DNA of 44,851 nt from Verrucomicrobiaceae bacterium. GTDB taxonomy: Bacteria > Verrucomicrobiota > Verrucomicrobiia > Verrucomicrobiales > Verrucomicrobiaceae. Under the pieces are notes generated by a model. It was not told where the DNA came from, searched no databases, and saw nothing but the letters and a program-made list of their open reading frames with translations. Below, piece by piece: positions 35,116-43,791 of this stretch. Location of the stretch: positions 1-44,851 of the forward strand of contig JAEUHJ010000049.1 of assembly GCA_016795375.1 (NCBI GenBank), written 5' to 3'. How positions within the stretch are numbered: the first letter of the stretch is position 1; each line of letters opens with the position of its first letter. Position numbers and translations under genes: made by a program.

Positions 35116-35122
35116 AAAGTGG
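34962..35122 (+). repeat. direct repeat, kdpA 3' end (copy 1)
   Basis: These are the last 154 bp of kdpA plus AAAAGTGG. They align without gaps to 35997-36157, with 14 mismatches by hand count (about 91% identity); 13 of these lie in the second half. Confidence 0.85.
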
Positions 35123-35194
35123 TTCGCACAGTCCTCTGTGCCGAATGAATTTCTCCTGTTCCAAAACCGCACAGAGGACTGTGCGGACCACTTT
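35116..35194. repeat. REPIN-like element, GTGGTCCGCACAG family, after kdpA
   Basis: AAAGTGGTTCGCACAG..CTCTGTGC and, inverted, CCGCACAGAGGACTGTGCGG then ACCACTTT, with a spacer of about 25 bp. It has the same arms as 18191-18335. It starts directly at the kdpA stop codon, where kdpB would be expected. The rest of 35195-35258 shows nothing recognisable. Confidence 0.85.
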
Positions 35195-35258
35195 GAAGTA
35201 TGGCCGCTGGTTTGAGTGCTTGAAGATTGCAGCACGGAGGCAAATCGCTCGTTCGCCA

Positions 35259-35669
35259 TCATGGATACGCCGCGAGAAACTCCTCCGGCGTCATCACGGG
35301 AATCGGGCTGGACTTGAAGTCCGTGATGTTGCGCGTGACCACGATGTCTGCGGAGCATGCGGTGGCAGCCGATAGTTGAAGAGCGTCTTCAAAGTCATTC
35401 ATCCCGGACTGAGCGGCCCGCAAAGCATCGGCTTTTGTTGTCACGGCCACCTCCGCCCAGCTCAGCAGGTCGGTGATGAACTGAAACGCGGTCGCAGCGG
35501 ACTTGGAATGACCTCGCACGAGGTAAAAAGCGTTGGAGAGCGTATGCCAGGCTATTATTCCGGAAAGCGTCGTCCCATCGCAGCGTGCGATCAGCACATC
35601 GCTGACAGCGGCTCCCGTCCGCTGGAAATACCCGTCCAGGAGCACATTGGTGTCGAGAAAGAGCCTCAT
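35259..35669 (-). CDS. PIN-domain ribonuclease toxin (VapC-like)
   Basis: The 136-residue protein begins RLFLDTNVLLDG (first catalytic Asp). It continues with NDFEDALQLSAA (conserved acidic pair) and IVVTRNITDFKSS, the C-terminal PIN motif. PIN toxins cut RNA, often tRNA or rRNA. The gene begins 3 bp after its partner's stop, the normal antitoxin-then-toxin order. The pair is bracketed by kdpA-tail repeats. Confidence 0.88.
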   Translation of the reverse strand: MRLFLDTNVLLDGYFQRTGAAVSDVLIARCDGTTLSGIIAWHTLSNAFYLVRGHSKSAATAFQFITDLLSWAEVAVTTKADALRAAQSGMNDFEDALQLSAATACSADIVVTRNITDFKSSPIPVMTPEEFLAAYP

Positions 35670-35672
35670 GGA

Positions 35673-35945
35673 TCAGCGCACATGCTTGGCCGTCAGTGCG
35701 GCCAAGCGTTCGTCATCGCCTATTTCGGCCTCGGAAAGCAACCGTCCCTGGCCTGACCACCTCGCCACAAACGACCGCGCTGCCGTCGCCCTCCGGGAGG
35801 GCATCGGAGAAACCGGTGCCTGCGCGGGCAGTGACGCCGCTACTTCAAACGAAATGGCGTCATCCTCCACATGAAACCTCACCCAATGATCCCCCGAAGT
35901 CAGTCCGAGGGTGCCGAGCGGTGAGCTTTTGGTCAGCGTGTTCAT
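35673..35945 (-). CDS. antitoxin partner of the PIN toxin
   Basis: The 90-residue protein (MNTLTKSSPLGTLGL...) has a central Pro/Ala/Arg-rich stretch and a C-terminal DDERLAALTAKHVR. I do not recognise a DNA-binding fold with certainty. The call rests on size, position 3 bp before a PIN toxin and the shared promoter. A consensus promoter (35952-35980) ends 6 bp upstream of the ATG. Confidence 0.7.
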   Translation of the reverse strand: MNTLTKSSPLGTLGLTSGDHWVRFHVEDDAISFEVAASLPAQAPVSPMPSRRATAARSFVARWSGQGRLLSEAEIGDDERLAALTAKHVR

Positions 35946-35951
35946 GGAGAA

Positions 35952-35980
35952 AGATTAGCTTTTGAGAGCTGGCCCGTCAA
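35952..35980 (-). promoter_or_regulatory. sigma-70 type promoter of the left TA pair
   Basis: On the minus strand TTGACG (35980-35975) and TAATCT (35957-35952) are separated by exactly 17 bp. Transcription would start about at the antitoxin ATG (35945), implying a leaderless or nearly leaderless mRNA. Confidence 0.65.
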
Positions 35981-35996
35981 TTCCGGGAGCAGTGCG

Positions 35997-36157
35997 CGCC
36001 GGCCCCGGCACCTTCCCCGTGAATGGCGCCACCTTCACGATCCTGCTCATCGGCACCGTCCTCCTCATCGGCGCGCTGAACTTCCTCCCCGCCCTCGCCC
36101 TCGACCCCATCGTCGAGCACTTCCTCATGGGCAAAGGCGGGCTGTTCTGAAAAGTGG
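35997..36157 (+). pseudogene. second, diverged copy of the kdpA 3' end
   Basis: The frame [17 protein letters not shown]...[11 protein letters not shown] ends in TGA at 36150. It repeats the last 51 codons of kdpA, including the following AAAAGTGG, and differs from copy 1 chiefly in the final 80 bp (MGKGGLF instead of MKGGSLF). It lacks the rest of the gene and cannot make KdpA. Its divergence suggests it came from a different kdpA allele rather than from a recent local duplication. The TA pair lies between the two copies, and the Zorya operon starts immediately after this one. Confidence 0.88.
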
Positions 36158-36207
36158 CCCGCGTTTAATCAAGCCCTGTTGTGGCGGGATGGCGTTGATT
36201 GCCACGG

Positions 36208-39200
36208 TTAGGAAAACTTTTCCCTCCTTGTGCTACGATCCAGAACTTCTTTGAGTGTGGGCCGATGCTTTTGCAGTGCGATTGAAAGCCAATTGCGACC
36301 ATAAAGGTCGACCGAACAGATTTCTGCCGAACGCTTGGTTCGACGCCCAAACTTGCGGGCAGTCGAGTGAAGCGCTTTTCGCGAGAACGCCTCGCCCAGT
36401 GGACGCTCAAAAAACGGAGCTGAACTTGAAACGGCACGAACTCCTTCCTCGCTGTCATACTTCTCGGCTTTCGTAAACTTGCACTGAATGAGCACATTCT
36501 CTTTGCCCACACCCCAGCCGAGAGCAACCACATCAGAACCATGGTCTGCAGTGTGTGGCGTGAGGATAACACGCTCCGATTCCCGCTCATAGAAAACCGC
36601 TATTAGAGCTTCGAACATCTGCCATGACAGATGAAGCGCATCATCAAGTGAGATCGGTGCACCAAATGCTCTGTCGTTGCTTCGAGTTTGTCCAAACAAC
36701 TCTGCGATCAACTCTGGCGCGGAAACAGCGTCAGGAGGGACTAGCCCAAGTGCTCCCTGGAGCGCTCGCTTCTTCTCCAGAAGCTTATGGAGGATCATGT
36801 CAAATGAAGCGAACTCGCCGTGTGTGGCGCTGGGTAGATAAACTGTCACTGCCTTTTGCTGTCCAATTCGATATGCGCGATCCGTCGCCTGATCCTCTTT
36901 GGCTGGATTCCAATGACGTTCAAGATGAATGACATGATTCGCAGCTACAATGTTCAACCCCGCACCAGCAGCTATCGGCGAGAGCACGCAAAGCGCGAAC
37001 CCGTTTCTGCTCGAGAACTCCTCAATCAATCCAAGTCTTGTCTGGCCGGGATCGCGGCGCGAGGTGGCTTTGGTATCTCCGTTGATGATTGGAACTGGAA
37101 TCCCATAGATCACCTCAAAGTGGGAGGAAAGAGCCTCTTGCAACTCCTTGAGCACACAAAAGATGAGGGCTTTCTCGCCTTTTCTGCGGATTCCGTCCAA
37201 CAAGACAAGCAGCCACGCGAGCTTGCCTGAACGGCTGAGAGTTTTTCGACATTCCGTCTCTGTTTTCCCACTTCGAATTGAACCGCCTCCGATCAGATCA
37301 GGGTGAAGAGAAACCTGCCGCAAATGCCAAAGCGCGGCAAGATGGCGGCCTTTGCTCGCCGGCTCCTCCGTTGGGTCGGCGTCTGTCACTGCCTCCCGTG
37401 CCTCAGAATACATCTCCTCCTGTTCTGAAGTCATGGGGCAACTGATTGGCACGATGGACTTACCGGGAAGTCCAGTGAGGCGTTCCTCTTTCGTGCGGCG
37501 GAGCATCAAACCACCCACCATGTCACGAAGTTCTCTGCCAATTTCGTGCATTCTTGCCCTTTCGCGAATCATCGGCGCAATCCACCGTTTGCGAAAATCC
37601 GCAAAGGCTCCCAATGGGCCGGGCTCAGCTGTGTCGAGGATGCACCAGAAGTCACCCAGATGGTTTTCTACTGGCGTTCCAGTAAGCGTGATCCGGAACA
37701 ACGCACGAAGAGCCTTGGCTGCAATGGTTTGCTGAGCGTTCGGGTTTTTGATGTGCTGTGCTTCATCAAAGATAGCCGCACCCCACTGGGCTGCGGCAAA
37801 GGAAAAGCGATAGTCACGGAGGGTTTGATAAGTGGTAATCACGCATGATCCCGGCATATCCAGGCTTCTCTCCGTGCCATCGCCAAAACAAAGCCCGAAC
37901 TCTCTGACGTTGCCAGGTTCAGCAACATCGACGGCTCCGGGACTTCGCCTGTATTGGTGAAGTTCAAAGTCCGGTTGGGCCATTGCCACACGAAGAAAAG
38001 GACCGTTTGCACTCCCGAATGCTTTTTCAATTTCGGATTTCCAATTCTCCATGAGTGAGAGAGGAACAACGAAAAGCATTGCCGGCGGCTCAGTGGTCGT
38101 GACACTTCTCCAATGCCGCATCCATTCAGCGAGTGCAATCAATGTGGTAAAGCTCTTACCAAGGCCCATATCATCAGCCAACAAAGCTCCAGCTCCCCAT
38201 GCGCGCTGTTCAGAAACCATTTCCTTGTTTTTGAGCGCGCGCTTGGCATGGCCCAACAACCAGCGAATGGCCTCTTCCTGATGCAGCATCGGCTGTCGTT
38301 GATACTGCGAGAAATCGGGCTGAAAAGGTTCTTCTTGTGATTCCTCAACCGCGTGAAAGGACCAACCGTAACCAAGCTCAACGTCGTTGGGAATAATGAG
38401 AGGATGTAGGACCAGCGGCTTTTCGGTGGGCACAGCCTCCCCTTCTTCGTCATCATCATCACCCGACTTGCCATTTACGGTCTCCGGTTTTGGAACTGGC
38501 TTCTCGATCTCAGGCTTCGCACCAAACCAATCTTCGGGATCACCGTTAGCTCCCCCGAGGTAGCCGCCCCTCCATTCACCAATACCGGTAACACGAGGGC
38601 TGAACTCTACCGGAACATCTGGAAACACATGATCGCTTAGCCAGCCGGCCGGGTCTCTCTGGAAATTTTCTCGTGCAACTCGCGGCACCCTTGGGCGAGA
38701 TTTGATTGCACGGGCCACGGCGGTCTGTTCTTCATCAAGGAGAATGATGCGTTTCCCGACGCGGATTACTTTGCGGCGTCCGCTGCCATCCAACTGCGAA
38801 AGACGCTGCTGAATCTCTTCTGTGGTGACATCCTCAAAATCGCCTTGAGGGAGAGGGCATAGAATCAAATCACCACTGGCGGCGTCTTCTGCGGCATGGA
38901 CTATCAAATCACGGGCACGGACGATATTCGCGCCGTCGTCACGATAGGCTTCGAGATCGATCGGACAGCCTGCCTCATGCGCTTCTCGGAGCGAGGCCAG
39001 CAGCGAAAGATGGTCGAGTTCATCTCGGCTCGGTAGCGCCTGCCATTCTTTGAAGGCTGAGAGTGCTGTAAACTGGGCCGCTGTTGGAAGATATGGGTTT
39101 CCATTCACCTCCAAAATGGGGCCTCGCAGTTCCCAGTTCCAGATGACTTCAGCCAGAGGATCGACCAGTCCTATGCGTGCTGAAAAGCCCGGCAGATTCG

Positions 39201-39531
39201 GCGCTGACTCCGTGGTCAATCTCATCCCGCCATGCCAGCACTCAGGGATCTCAAGAGTCCTTCTGGTAATCTCGTCCAACCGCACCGCATCGTCCTTCGC
39301 AATAAAGATGCCGCAATCAACCTCACTGATTTCTGCTTCACGGCATTCCGCCAGCATCTGCATTCGGCGGTAGCCCTGTTGAACTTCGGGGGGGGCTTTG
39401 AGTGCTTTTGCCTGCTTCCACAGTTTCGGCTTCGCTACGCGCACGGCCAAGCCGTCTGCGTTGGCAGACCAGATGAAGCTGGGTTTGGTGGTGAATATCA
39501 ACATGTCGGCTATCGTCGTCTCGGACTCCAC
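36208..39531 (-). CDS. zorD: Zorya protein ZorD: SNF2-type helicase with C-terminal Mrr-like nuclease
   Basis: The 1107-residue protein has an N-terminal region of unknown fold (about 1-400) with an acidic linker near 358-363. A Swi2/Snf2 ATPase follows: Walker A ADDMGLGKS (453-460), DEAQ (589-592) and LTGTPVENHLGDFW. Helicase_C then shows NIVAANHVIHLERHWNPAKEDQATDRAYRIGQ. The tail (about 960-1107) has GSD (Asp1000) and QCK (1016-1018), the restriction-endonuclease core of Mrr-type nucleases. This is the ZorD architecture of type I Zorya, proposed to degrade phage DNA after the ZorAB motor senses infection. It overlaps the zorC end by 22 bp. The ATG at 39531 or one nine codons later may be used. 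Confidence 0.92.
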   Translation of the reverse strand: MESETTIADMLIFTTKPSFIWSANADGLAVRVAKPKLWKQAKALKAPPEVQQGYRRMQMLAECREAEISEVDCGIFIAKDDAVRLDEITRRTLEIPECWHGGMRLTTESAPNLPGFSARIGLVDPLAEVIWNWELRGPILEVNGNPYLPTAAQFTALSAFKEWQALPSRDELDHLSLLASLREAHEAGCPIDLEAYRDDGANIVRARDLIVHAAEDAASGDLILCPLPQGDFEDVTTEEIQQRLSQLDGSGRRKVIRVGKRIILLDEEQTAVARAIKSRPRVPRVARENFQRDPAGWLSDHVFPDVPVEFSPRVTGIGEWRGGYLGGANGDPEDWFGAKPEIEKPVPKPETVNGKSGDDDDEEGEAVPTEKPLVLHPLIIPNDVELGYGWSFHAVEESQEEPFQPDFSQYQRQPMLHQEEAIRWLLGHAKRALKNKEMVSEQRAWGAGALLADDMGLGKSFTTLIALAEWMRHWRSVTTTEPPAMLFVVPLSLMENWKSEIEKAFGSANGPFLRVAMAQPDFELHQYRRSPGAVDVAEPGNVREFGLCFGDGTERSLDMPGSCVITTYQTLRDYRFSFAAAQWGAAIFDEAQHIKNPNAQQTIAAKALRALFRITLTGTPVENHLGDFWCILDTAEPGPLGAFADFRKRWIAPMIRERARMHEIGRELRDMVGGLMLRRTKEERLTGLPGKSIVPISCPMTSEQEEMYSEAREAVTDADPTEEPASKGRHLAALWHLRQVSLHPDLIGGGSIRSGKTETECRKTLSRSGKLAWLLVLLDGIRRKGEKALIFCVLKELQEALSSHFEVIYGIPVPIINGDTKATSRRDPGQTRLGLIEEFSSRNGFALCVLSPIAAGAGLNIVAANHVIHLERHWNPAKEDQATDRAYRIGQQKAVTVYLPSATHGEFASFDMILHKLLEKKRALQGALGLVPPDAVSAPELIAELFGQTRSNDRAFGAPISLDDALHLSWQMFEALIAVFYERESERVILTPHTADHGSDVVALGWGVGKENVLIQCKFTKAEKYDSEEGVRAVSSSAPFFERPLGEAFSRKALHSTARKFGRRTKRSAEICSVDLYGRNWLSIALQKHRPTLKEVLDRSTRREKFS

Positions 39532-40901
39532 TCAACGTGAAATGCGCTTCGCAGCTCGTTCAGAAAATTCCGAACCCAATTTCCGTTATGCCGGACGAAT
39601 ACTGGGCATCGATTAGGGCTGATACGCAATTCCGCATCGCCATACTGTTGTCGCGTCCTTTCCCAGAACCCTTGCACAGGAAAGCTACGATGAAATGCTC
39701 GCAATCCGTAACTGTGAGTTCCTTCAAGGACGTAAATATCATCAGTGCATCGCAACGCGATGATACATGTGTCCTCTGTGGTTGAACTCAGATTTGCGGT
39801 GTTCCACTTGTCACGCATCTTGACTGGGAGACGCTGCATACACTGAGCATTAAGCACAAGCCGTGCATCCACAATTTTTCCCGCCTCAAAACACGTTTCG
39901 AGAAATTGTCGGCGCTCTTCCCATTGATGCGCAGACACGGTTCCATCCAGAAAGTCAAAGAAGAACTTGAGTGACAGACCAATGATACCCTGAACAGCCA
40001 GATTCCACTGCGACGCCGTTGCCCATCCCCACCATTTTGCACCCTCAGCCGTGTGCCTTCCGATACGCGGATCACATCCCAGACGGCTGAGCCATTTACG
40101 CCATCCTTCAGGCCACTTCCGATGCTCCTCGCCTTCTACTCTGGTAACCAAAATCCGCAGAGCTGCGGCTCCAAGAGGTAGCGAATCAATCGCAGGTTGT
40201 GTCTTTTCTTTCTCGATTTCAGCCAACGCCTCCGGCTCTGCACCCAAGGCGCACCGTTGAATGCTCTCAAGCAAGTAAATCTGACGCAGCTTCTCCGAAT
40301 ATCTTCCTGTGTTTGGAATGCCATGCCTTTCCATCAGTTGCGCTAGCGTCTCACCGCTTTTGACTGCGCTTGCGACCCCCTTCGGCCCATCCAATTGGAA
40401 AATGGTGCTGCACGTTGATGCCCATAGCGCAGTGCTTCCGCCCGACGGGCTTCCGGGAGATGAATAGGCAGCACGCAACGCACTCGCTATAAATGACAGA
40501 GCGGGCAAAGAATCAAACCTTTCGAAAAAAAGCTGAGTAACCTGCCTTCGACGTGAAGCGTTCCATTGTGCGCCATCGTTGCCAAGGATTTGAGCGGCTA
40601 AACCTTCATCAAAAGGGGGCAACCAGTCTTGCCCATGTGATTCAACATAAAGACTGAGCAGGAGGCGCTGCCAGCCGACTTCCGTAGCCTGAATTTTTTG
40701 TAACTCTTGAGCTGGATTCACCGCACCTTGAAGGCGTTTCCGTATTTTTTCCTTTCGGTTGTCAAAGGCCGGTGATCCACCACCACCCCAACGCCGTTCA
40801 TTTTGCTCTTTGATCTTTCCAAGGGCAGACAACGAACGTCGAAGCACAGCCTCATTGAGACTTGGAACGGGCAGGCAGGGAAGCTTCAGGTCAAGGTTCA
40901 T
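39510..40901 (-). CDS. zorC: Zorya protein ZorC (EH-signature type)
   Basis: The 463-residue soluble protein has no membrane segment. The C-terminal half contains KWNTANLSSTTEDTCIIALR and YVLEGTHSYGLRAFH, which resembles the EH_Signature domain found in ZorC. Assignment rests on this and on the fixed order zorA-zorB-zorC-zorD. In type I systems ZorC and ZorD are the DNA-acting effectors recruited by ZorAB. The start overlaps zorB by 11 bp and the end overlaps zorD by 22 bp, so translation is probably coupled. Confidence 0.88.
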   Translation of the reverse strand: MNLDLKLPCLPVPSLNEAVLRRSLSALGKIKEQNERRWGGGGSPAFDNRKEKIRKRLQGAVNPAQELQKIQATEVGWQRLLLSLYVESHGQDWLPPFDEGLAAQILGNDGAQWNASRRRQVTQLFFERFDSLPALSFIASALRAAYSSPGSPSGGSTALWASTCSTIFQLDGPKGVASAVKSGETLAQLMERHGIPNTGRYSEKLRQIYLLESIQRCALGAEPEALAEIEKEKTQPAIDSLPLGAAALRILVTRVEGEEHRKWPEGWRKWLSRLGCDPRIGRHTAEGAKWWGWATASQWNLAVQGIIGLSLKFFFDFLDGTVSAHQWEERRQFLETCFEAGKIVDARLVLNAQCMQRLPVKMRDKWNTANLSSTTEDTCIIALRCTDDIYVLEGTHSYGLRAFHRSFPVQGFWERTRQQYGDAELRISPNRCPVFVRHNGNWVRNFLNELRSAFHVEWSPRRR

Positions 40902-41793
40902 TGCCGTTGGATTGCTTGAGCCGTTGAATCAAGGCGTCTGTCTTGGCCTTCATTGCCTTCAAATCTGTTTGAAGGTCGCCCAAATGCTTTTTCTCTGACG
41001 CGGCCAGCGTGAACCGGATGTCGATTCGCCGGTCCTCCGGCCGGTCTGGCTTCATTGCCGCAGCAATCTCAAGCGAATGGGTGGAACGCGTCTCCGCGTA
41101 GCCGCTGACGGAGATAAGCGGTCGAGGTCGTTGTTCGGAGTTCGAAGGCAGGTTGTGAAACTCCTTCATTCGGGCGAGGTTGCCAGGTTTGAGTGTCCAG
41201 TAGTTCCACAGGGAGATGGCCCGGTAGGTGCTGAGCCCCCAGTTCCCCATTTCCCTTGTGTTTTGCACAGCATCCGTGTGGCCTTCAATGAAAACGGTGT
41301 CCAGCATCCTGCGATTGGTCTCCTGCTCCAAGGCATGCGCAAGCGCTTCGCCTATGGCGGACGCATTAGGCTCAAAAGCAGGGGGAATGTCGTATTTTCC
41401 GAGTGCAAAACTCAACCCTCGCTCGGGAATCCGCAGCACACTGCCATTCTCAGCCACAATGACCTCCACACCTCGCTCTTTGAGGTCCTTTTGTATGCCT
41501 TCCAGCATTGCAGTAAGCGAACGTTCGCGCTGGCTGACTCCGTCCAAAGCACTGGCGATACTGGTTTGAATGGTCTGAATCTCTTGAAGACTACCAATCA
41601 GCTCCACAAGGGTGATCTTGATTTTCTCCTGCTCACGCAACAACTCCTCTTTTCGCTTCTGCAACTCCAGCATCGTAACGATGAGCGCCAAAATGAAGAT
41701 GGCGAGCAGGCTTGCCATCAAATCCGAAAATGACAGGACGAATGGGTTCTCCTCACTTGGAGCCTGTTTTTGACGCTGGGTGCGGGAGAACAT
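40891..41793 (-). CDS. zorB: Zorya protein ZorB (MotB/OmpA-like)
   Basis: The 300-residue protein has a short cytoplasmic N-terminus, then one membrane helix with SFSDLMASLLAIFIL. Asp24 is the ion-binding residue expected in a MotB-type stator. A coiled-coil linker (about 42-105) leads to an OmpA-like peptidoglycan-binding domain with IEGHTDAVQN (169-178), NWGLSTYRA, SVSGYAETRS and RRIDIRF. ZorB anchors the ZorA pentamer to the wall and forms the ion channel. It starts 2 bp after the zorA stop. Confidence 0.94.
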   Translation of the reverse strand: MFSRTQRQKQAPSEENPFVLSFSDLMASLLAIFILALIVTMLELQKRKEELLREQEKIKITLVELIGSLQEIQTIQTSIASALDGVSQRERSLTAMLEGIQKDLKERGVEVIVAENGSVLRIPERGLSFALGKYDIPPAFEPNASAIGEALAHALEQETNRRMLDTVFIEGHTDAVQNTREMGNWGLSTYRAISLWNYWTLKPGNLARMKEFHNLPSNSEQRPRPLISVSGYAETRSTHSLEIAAAMKPDRPEDRRIDIRFTLAASEKKHLGDLQTDLKAMKAKTDALIQRLKQSNGNEP

Positions 41794-41795
41794 GA

Positions 41796-43784
41796 TCAGG
41801 CTTTTTGCTTGAGGCTGCTGATGGCTTCCTGAAGCTCCTCAAGACTGCCATCAAGCGTCTGAACCTGCGTGTCGTAACTCCTCAAGCAATCTGTCACCGC
41901 TTTTGTCCATTGATCGATGAGTTGCTTGGTTGAACCTTCGAGTTGTGAACCGTAGGATGCAACGATGGCTTTCAGTTGATCCCGTTGTGCGACTAACTGA
42001 GATTCCACCCCTTGCAACCAGAGGCGCTGAGATTCTGTGGCCGCATCAACCCCCGACCGCAGTTTGTCGCCGGACTCAGCAAAACTGACCGACAGATCCT
42101 TGAATGCGGTAGGCAGAGGTTTCAGCACCTCAGTGGTCTGCTTGCTTGCGTTGGCAGCCTCGCGCGAAGCTTCAGAAGCAGCTCGTTGTTCCTGGCTCGC
42201 TTGCAGCACTTGCTGCCCAAATACCGCCAGCTCATTGCTCGCCTCTTCCAAACTGGACGATGCCTTGTCGAGTTGTTGTGCGATGGCCCCCACTTTGGCG
42301 AACTCTTCGACGGCCTTGCCAACTGTTCCTGCAAGGTCTTTTGACAAGCTAAGGAGCCTGGTGCTTCGCTCCTCTTCCGAAGCTGTCCTTTGCCCTTCAA
42401 GTTGCTGGTAAAGCTCAGGTTGCTTCGCGAGAAGCGATTGAAGTTCAGCAATGGGCGCGCCCAACGATCCGATCACACGAGCGGCATCCTCTACCGTCTG
42501 CCGGACTTCTGGCAGGCGTTCTCCGACGGCTCTAAACTGGGCGGCCACTTCCTGATTCACATTCGCCGCTGCGTGTTGCGCGTCTGCTGCTTCCTTGTTT
42601 CTGGCGGCTGACGTTTCAAGAGTCCCATTCATCGCTTCGAATGACTGCGCGGCTTGTTTGATCCTATCTGACGCTTCCCCCATGTTCGCGATCACCGATT
42701 CGTGCGCATTCAGCTTGGCGACGGCATTCGACACGGTTTGGTCATTCGTTGCCACTGATTCGGCCAGCTTTGTGATCACAGGTCCAAAGGACTGGACTTT
42801 CTTGGTAAGCTCGCTGCTGACGAAACTAAAGTCGTCAGTGAAACGCTGCCCCATACCGTCAATAGCCTCCTTCAGTTTTCCGAGTTCAGCCGTGATGGCA
42901 GACGAAAGCAACTGAGCGGACTGCTCCGCCAACGGCCCTTGGCCCTCCTTTGTCGCATTAACCACCGCATCTTTGATTTCTGCTCCAAGACGCCCAATAG
43001 CTTTCTGCATCTCGTCCCCGATCGCCACTGCCAGACCTTTCAACAGATTCTCCGAGCTGCGAGATGATCGCGCCAACTCCGCCATCGCTTCCTCCGGCAC
43101 ATATCGCGGCACTAGATCGTCCACTCGTTGCTGGAGCTTTCTCACACCACCAAGAGCAAAGCCTTCCAAAAGCTTCTCGATAAGGCTGAAAACGAGACTG
43201 GCGGTTACACCCCAAACCGAAGTGGAAAAGGCCACCGCACAGCCTTGAATCAGAGGCACGATGCTCGTTTCAAGCTTCTTGAGGTCTTGCAGGTCAAGGC
43301 CTCCGATCCCGAGTTGAAGTCCGACAAAAGTGCCAAGCACTCCCAATCCGGTCAAAATGCCCGGCGCGGCTTGGAAAAGGCGATTCGAGGACAAACCAGG
43401 CGCAAAGCTGTCATCTGTGAAAATCTCCGCTCCATCGACAGAGCGTCGAAGCATCAGTTCGCTTGATCCATCTTGTTTTGGCACCTCAACAAGGTGATGA
43501 TTGAACCCACGGAACAGCGGGAATGATCCATCACTGCCCAGTGTGCCGCGGGCTGAGGAGTAGTCCTTTATGCTTTTCAGTCGGCGACGATACCGGAGTG
43601 TTTTCCAGCACGACCGAAACGTCAGGAAGAGGCCAAGCAAAAGTAATAGCCCTCCGAAGTAGAGGGTCACAAGAATGAAAAGATCACTCAATCCTTGAGA
43701 AGACTCGGCAGGGGAACCGCCAAGCAGCTTCTGCCAAGCTTCAGATACACTCCATGTAGAAGGAAGAAGGGCGGTGATCTTCAT
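41796..43784 (-). CDS. zorA: Zorya protein ZorA (MotA/ExbB-like, long tail)
   Basis: The 662-residue protein has TM1 about 33-55, then a MotA/ExbB core: LFQAAPGILTGLGVLGTFVG (about 137-156) and PLIQGCAVAFSTSVWGVTASL (about 177-197). After residue 205 there are about 450 residues of Ala/Gln/Glu/Lys-rich helix, the long cytoplasmic tail that distinguishes ZorA from flagellar MotA and is thought to transmit the infection signal. The frame is open upstream to 44018, but this would overlap the PIN toxin. The ATG at 43784, 7 bp after the toxin stop, is preferred. Confidence 0.93.
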   Translation of the reverse strand: MKITALLPSTWSVSEAWQKLLGGSPAESSQGLSDLFILVTLYFGGLLLLLGLFLTFRSCWKTLRYRRRLKSIKDYSSARGTLGSDGSFPLFRGFNHHLVEVPKQDGSSELMLRRSVDGAEIFTDDSFAPGLSSNRLFQAAPGILTGLGVLGTFVGLQLGIGGLDLQDLKKLETSIVPLIQGCAVAFSTSVWGVTASLVFSLIEKLLEGFALGGVRKLQQRVDDLVPRYVPEEAMAELARSSRSSENLLKGLAVAIGDEMQKAIGRLGAEIKDAVVNATKEGQGPLAEQSAQLLSSAITAELGKLKEAIDGMGQRFTDDFSFVSSELTKKVQSFGPVITKLAESVATNDQTVSNAVAKLNAHESVIANMGEASDRIKQAAQSFEAMNGTLETSAARNKEAADAQHAAANVNQEVAAQFRAVGERLPEVRQTVEDAARVIGSLGAPIAELQSLLAKQPELYQQLEGQRTASEEERSTRLLSLSKDLAGTVGKAVEEFAKVGAIAQQLDKASSSLEEASNELAVFGQQVLQASQEQRAASEASREAANASKQTTEVLKPLPTAFKDLSVSFAESGDKLRSGVDAATESQRLWLQGVESQLVAQRDQLKAIVASYGSQLEGSTKQLIDQWTKAVTDCLRSYDTQVQTLDGSLEELQEAISSLKQKA

Positions 43785-43791
43785 TGGTATT

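Noticed and set aside
39510..43784. Flagellar or Tol/Exb motor genes
   Set aside because: The MotA-like protein has a long helical tail of about 450 residues, and the MotB-like protein is followed by overlapping EH-signature and SNF2-nuclease genes. This order is specific to type I Zorya. Type II is excluded because there is no HNH ZorE.
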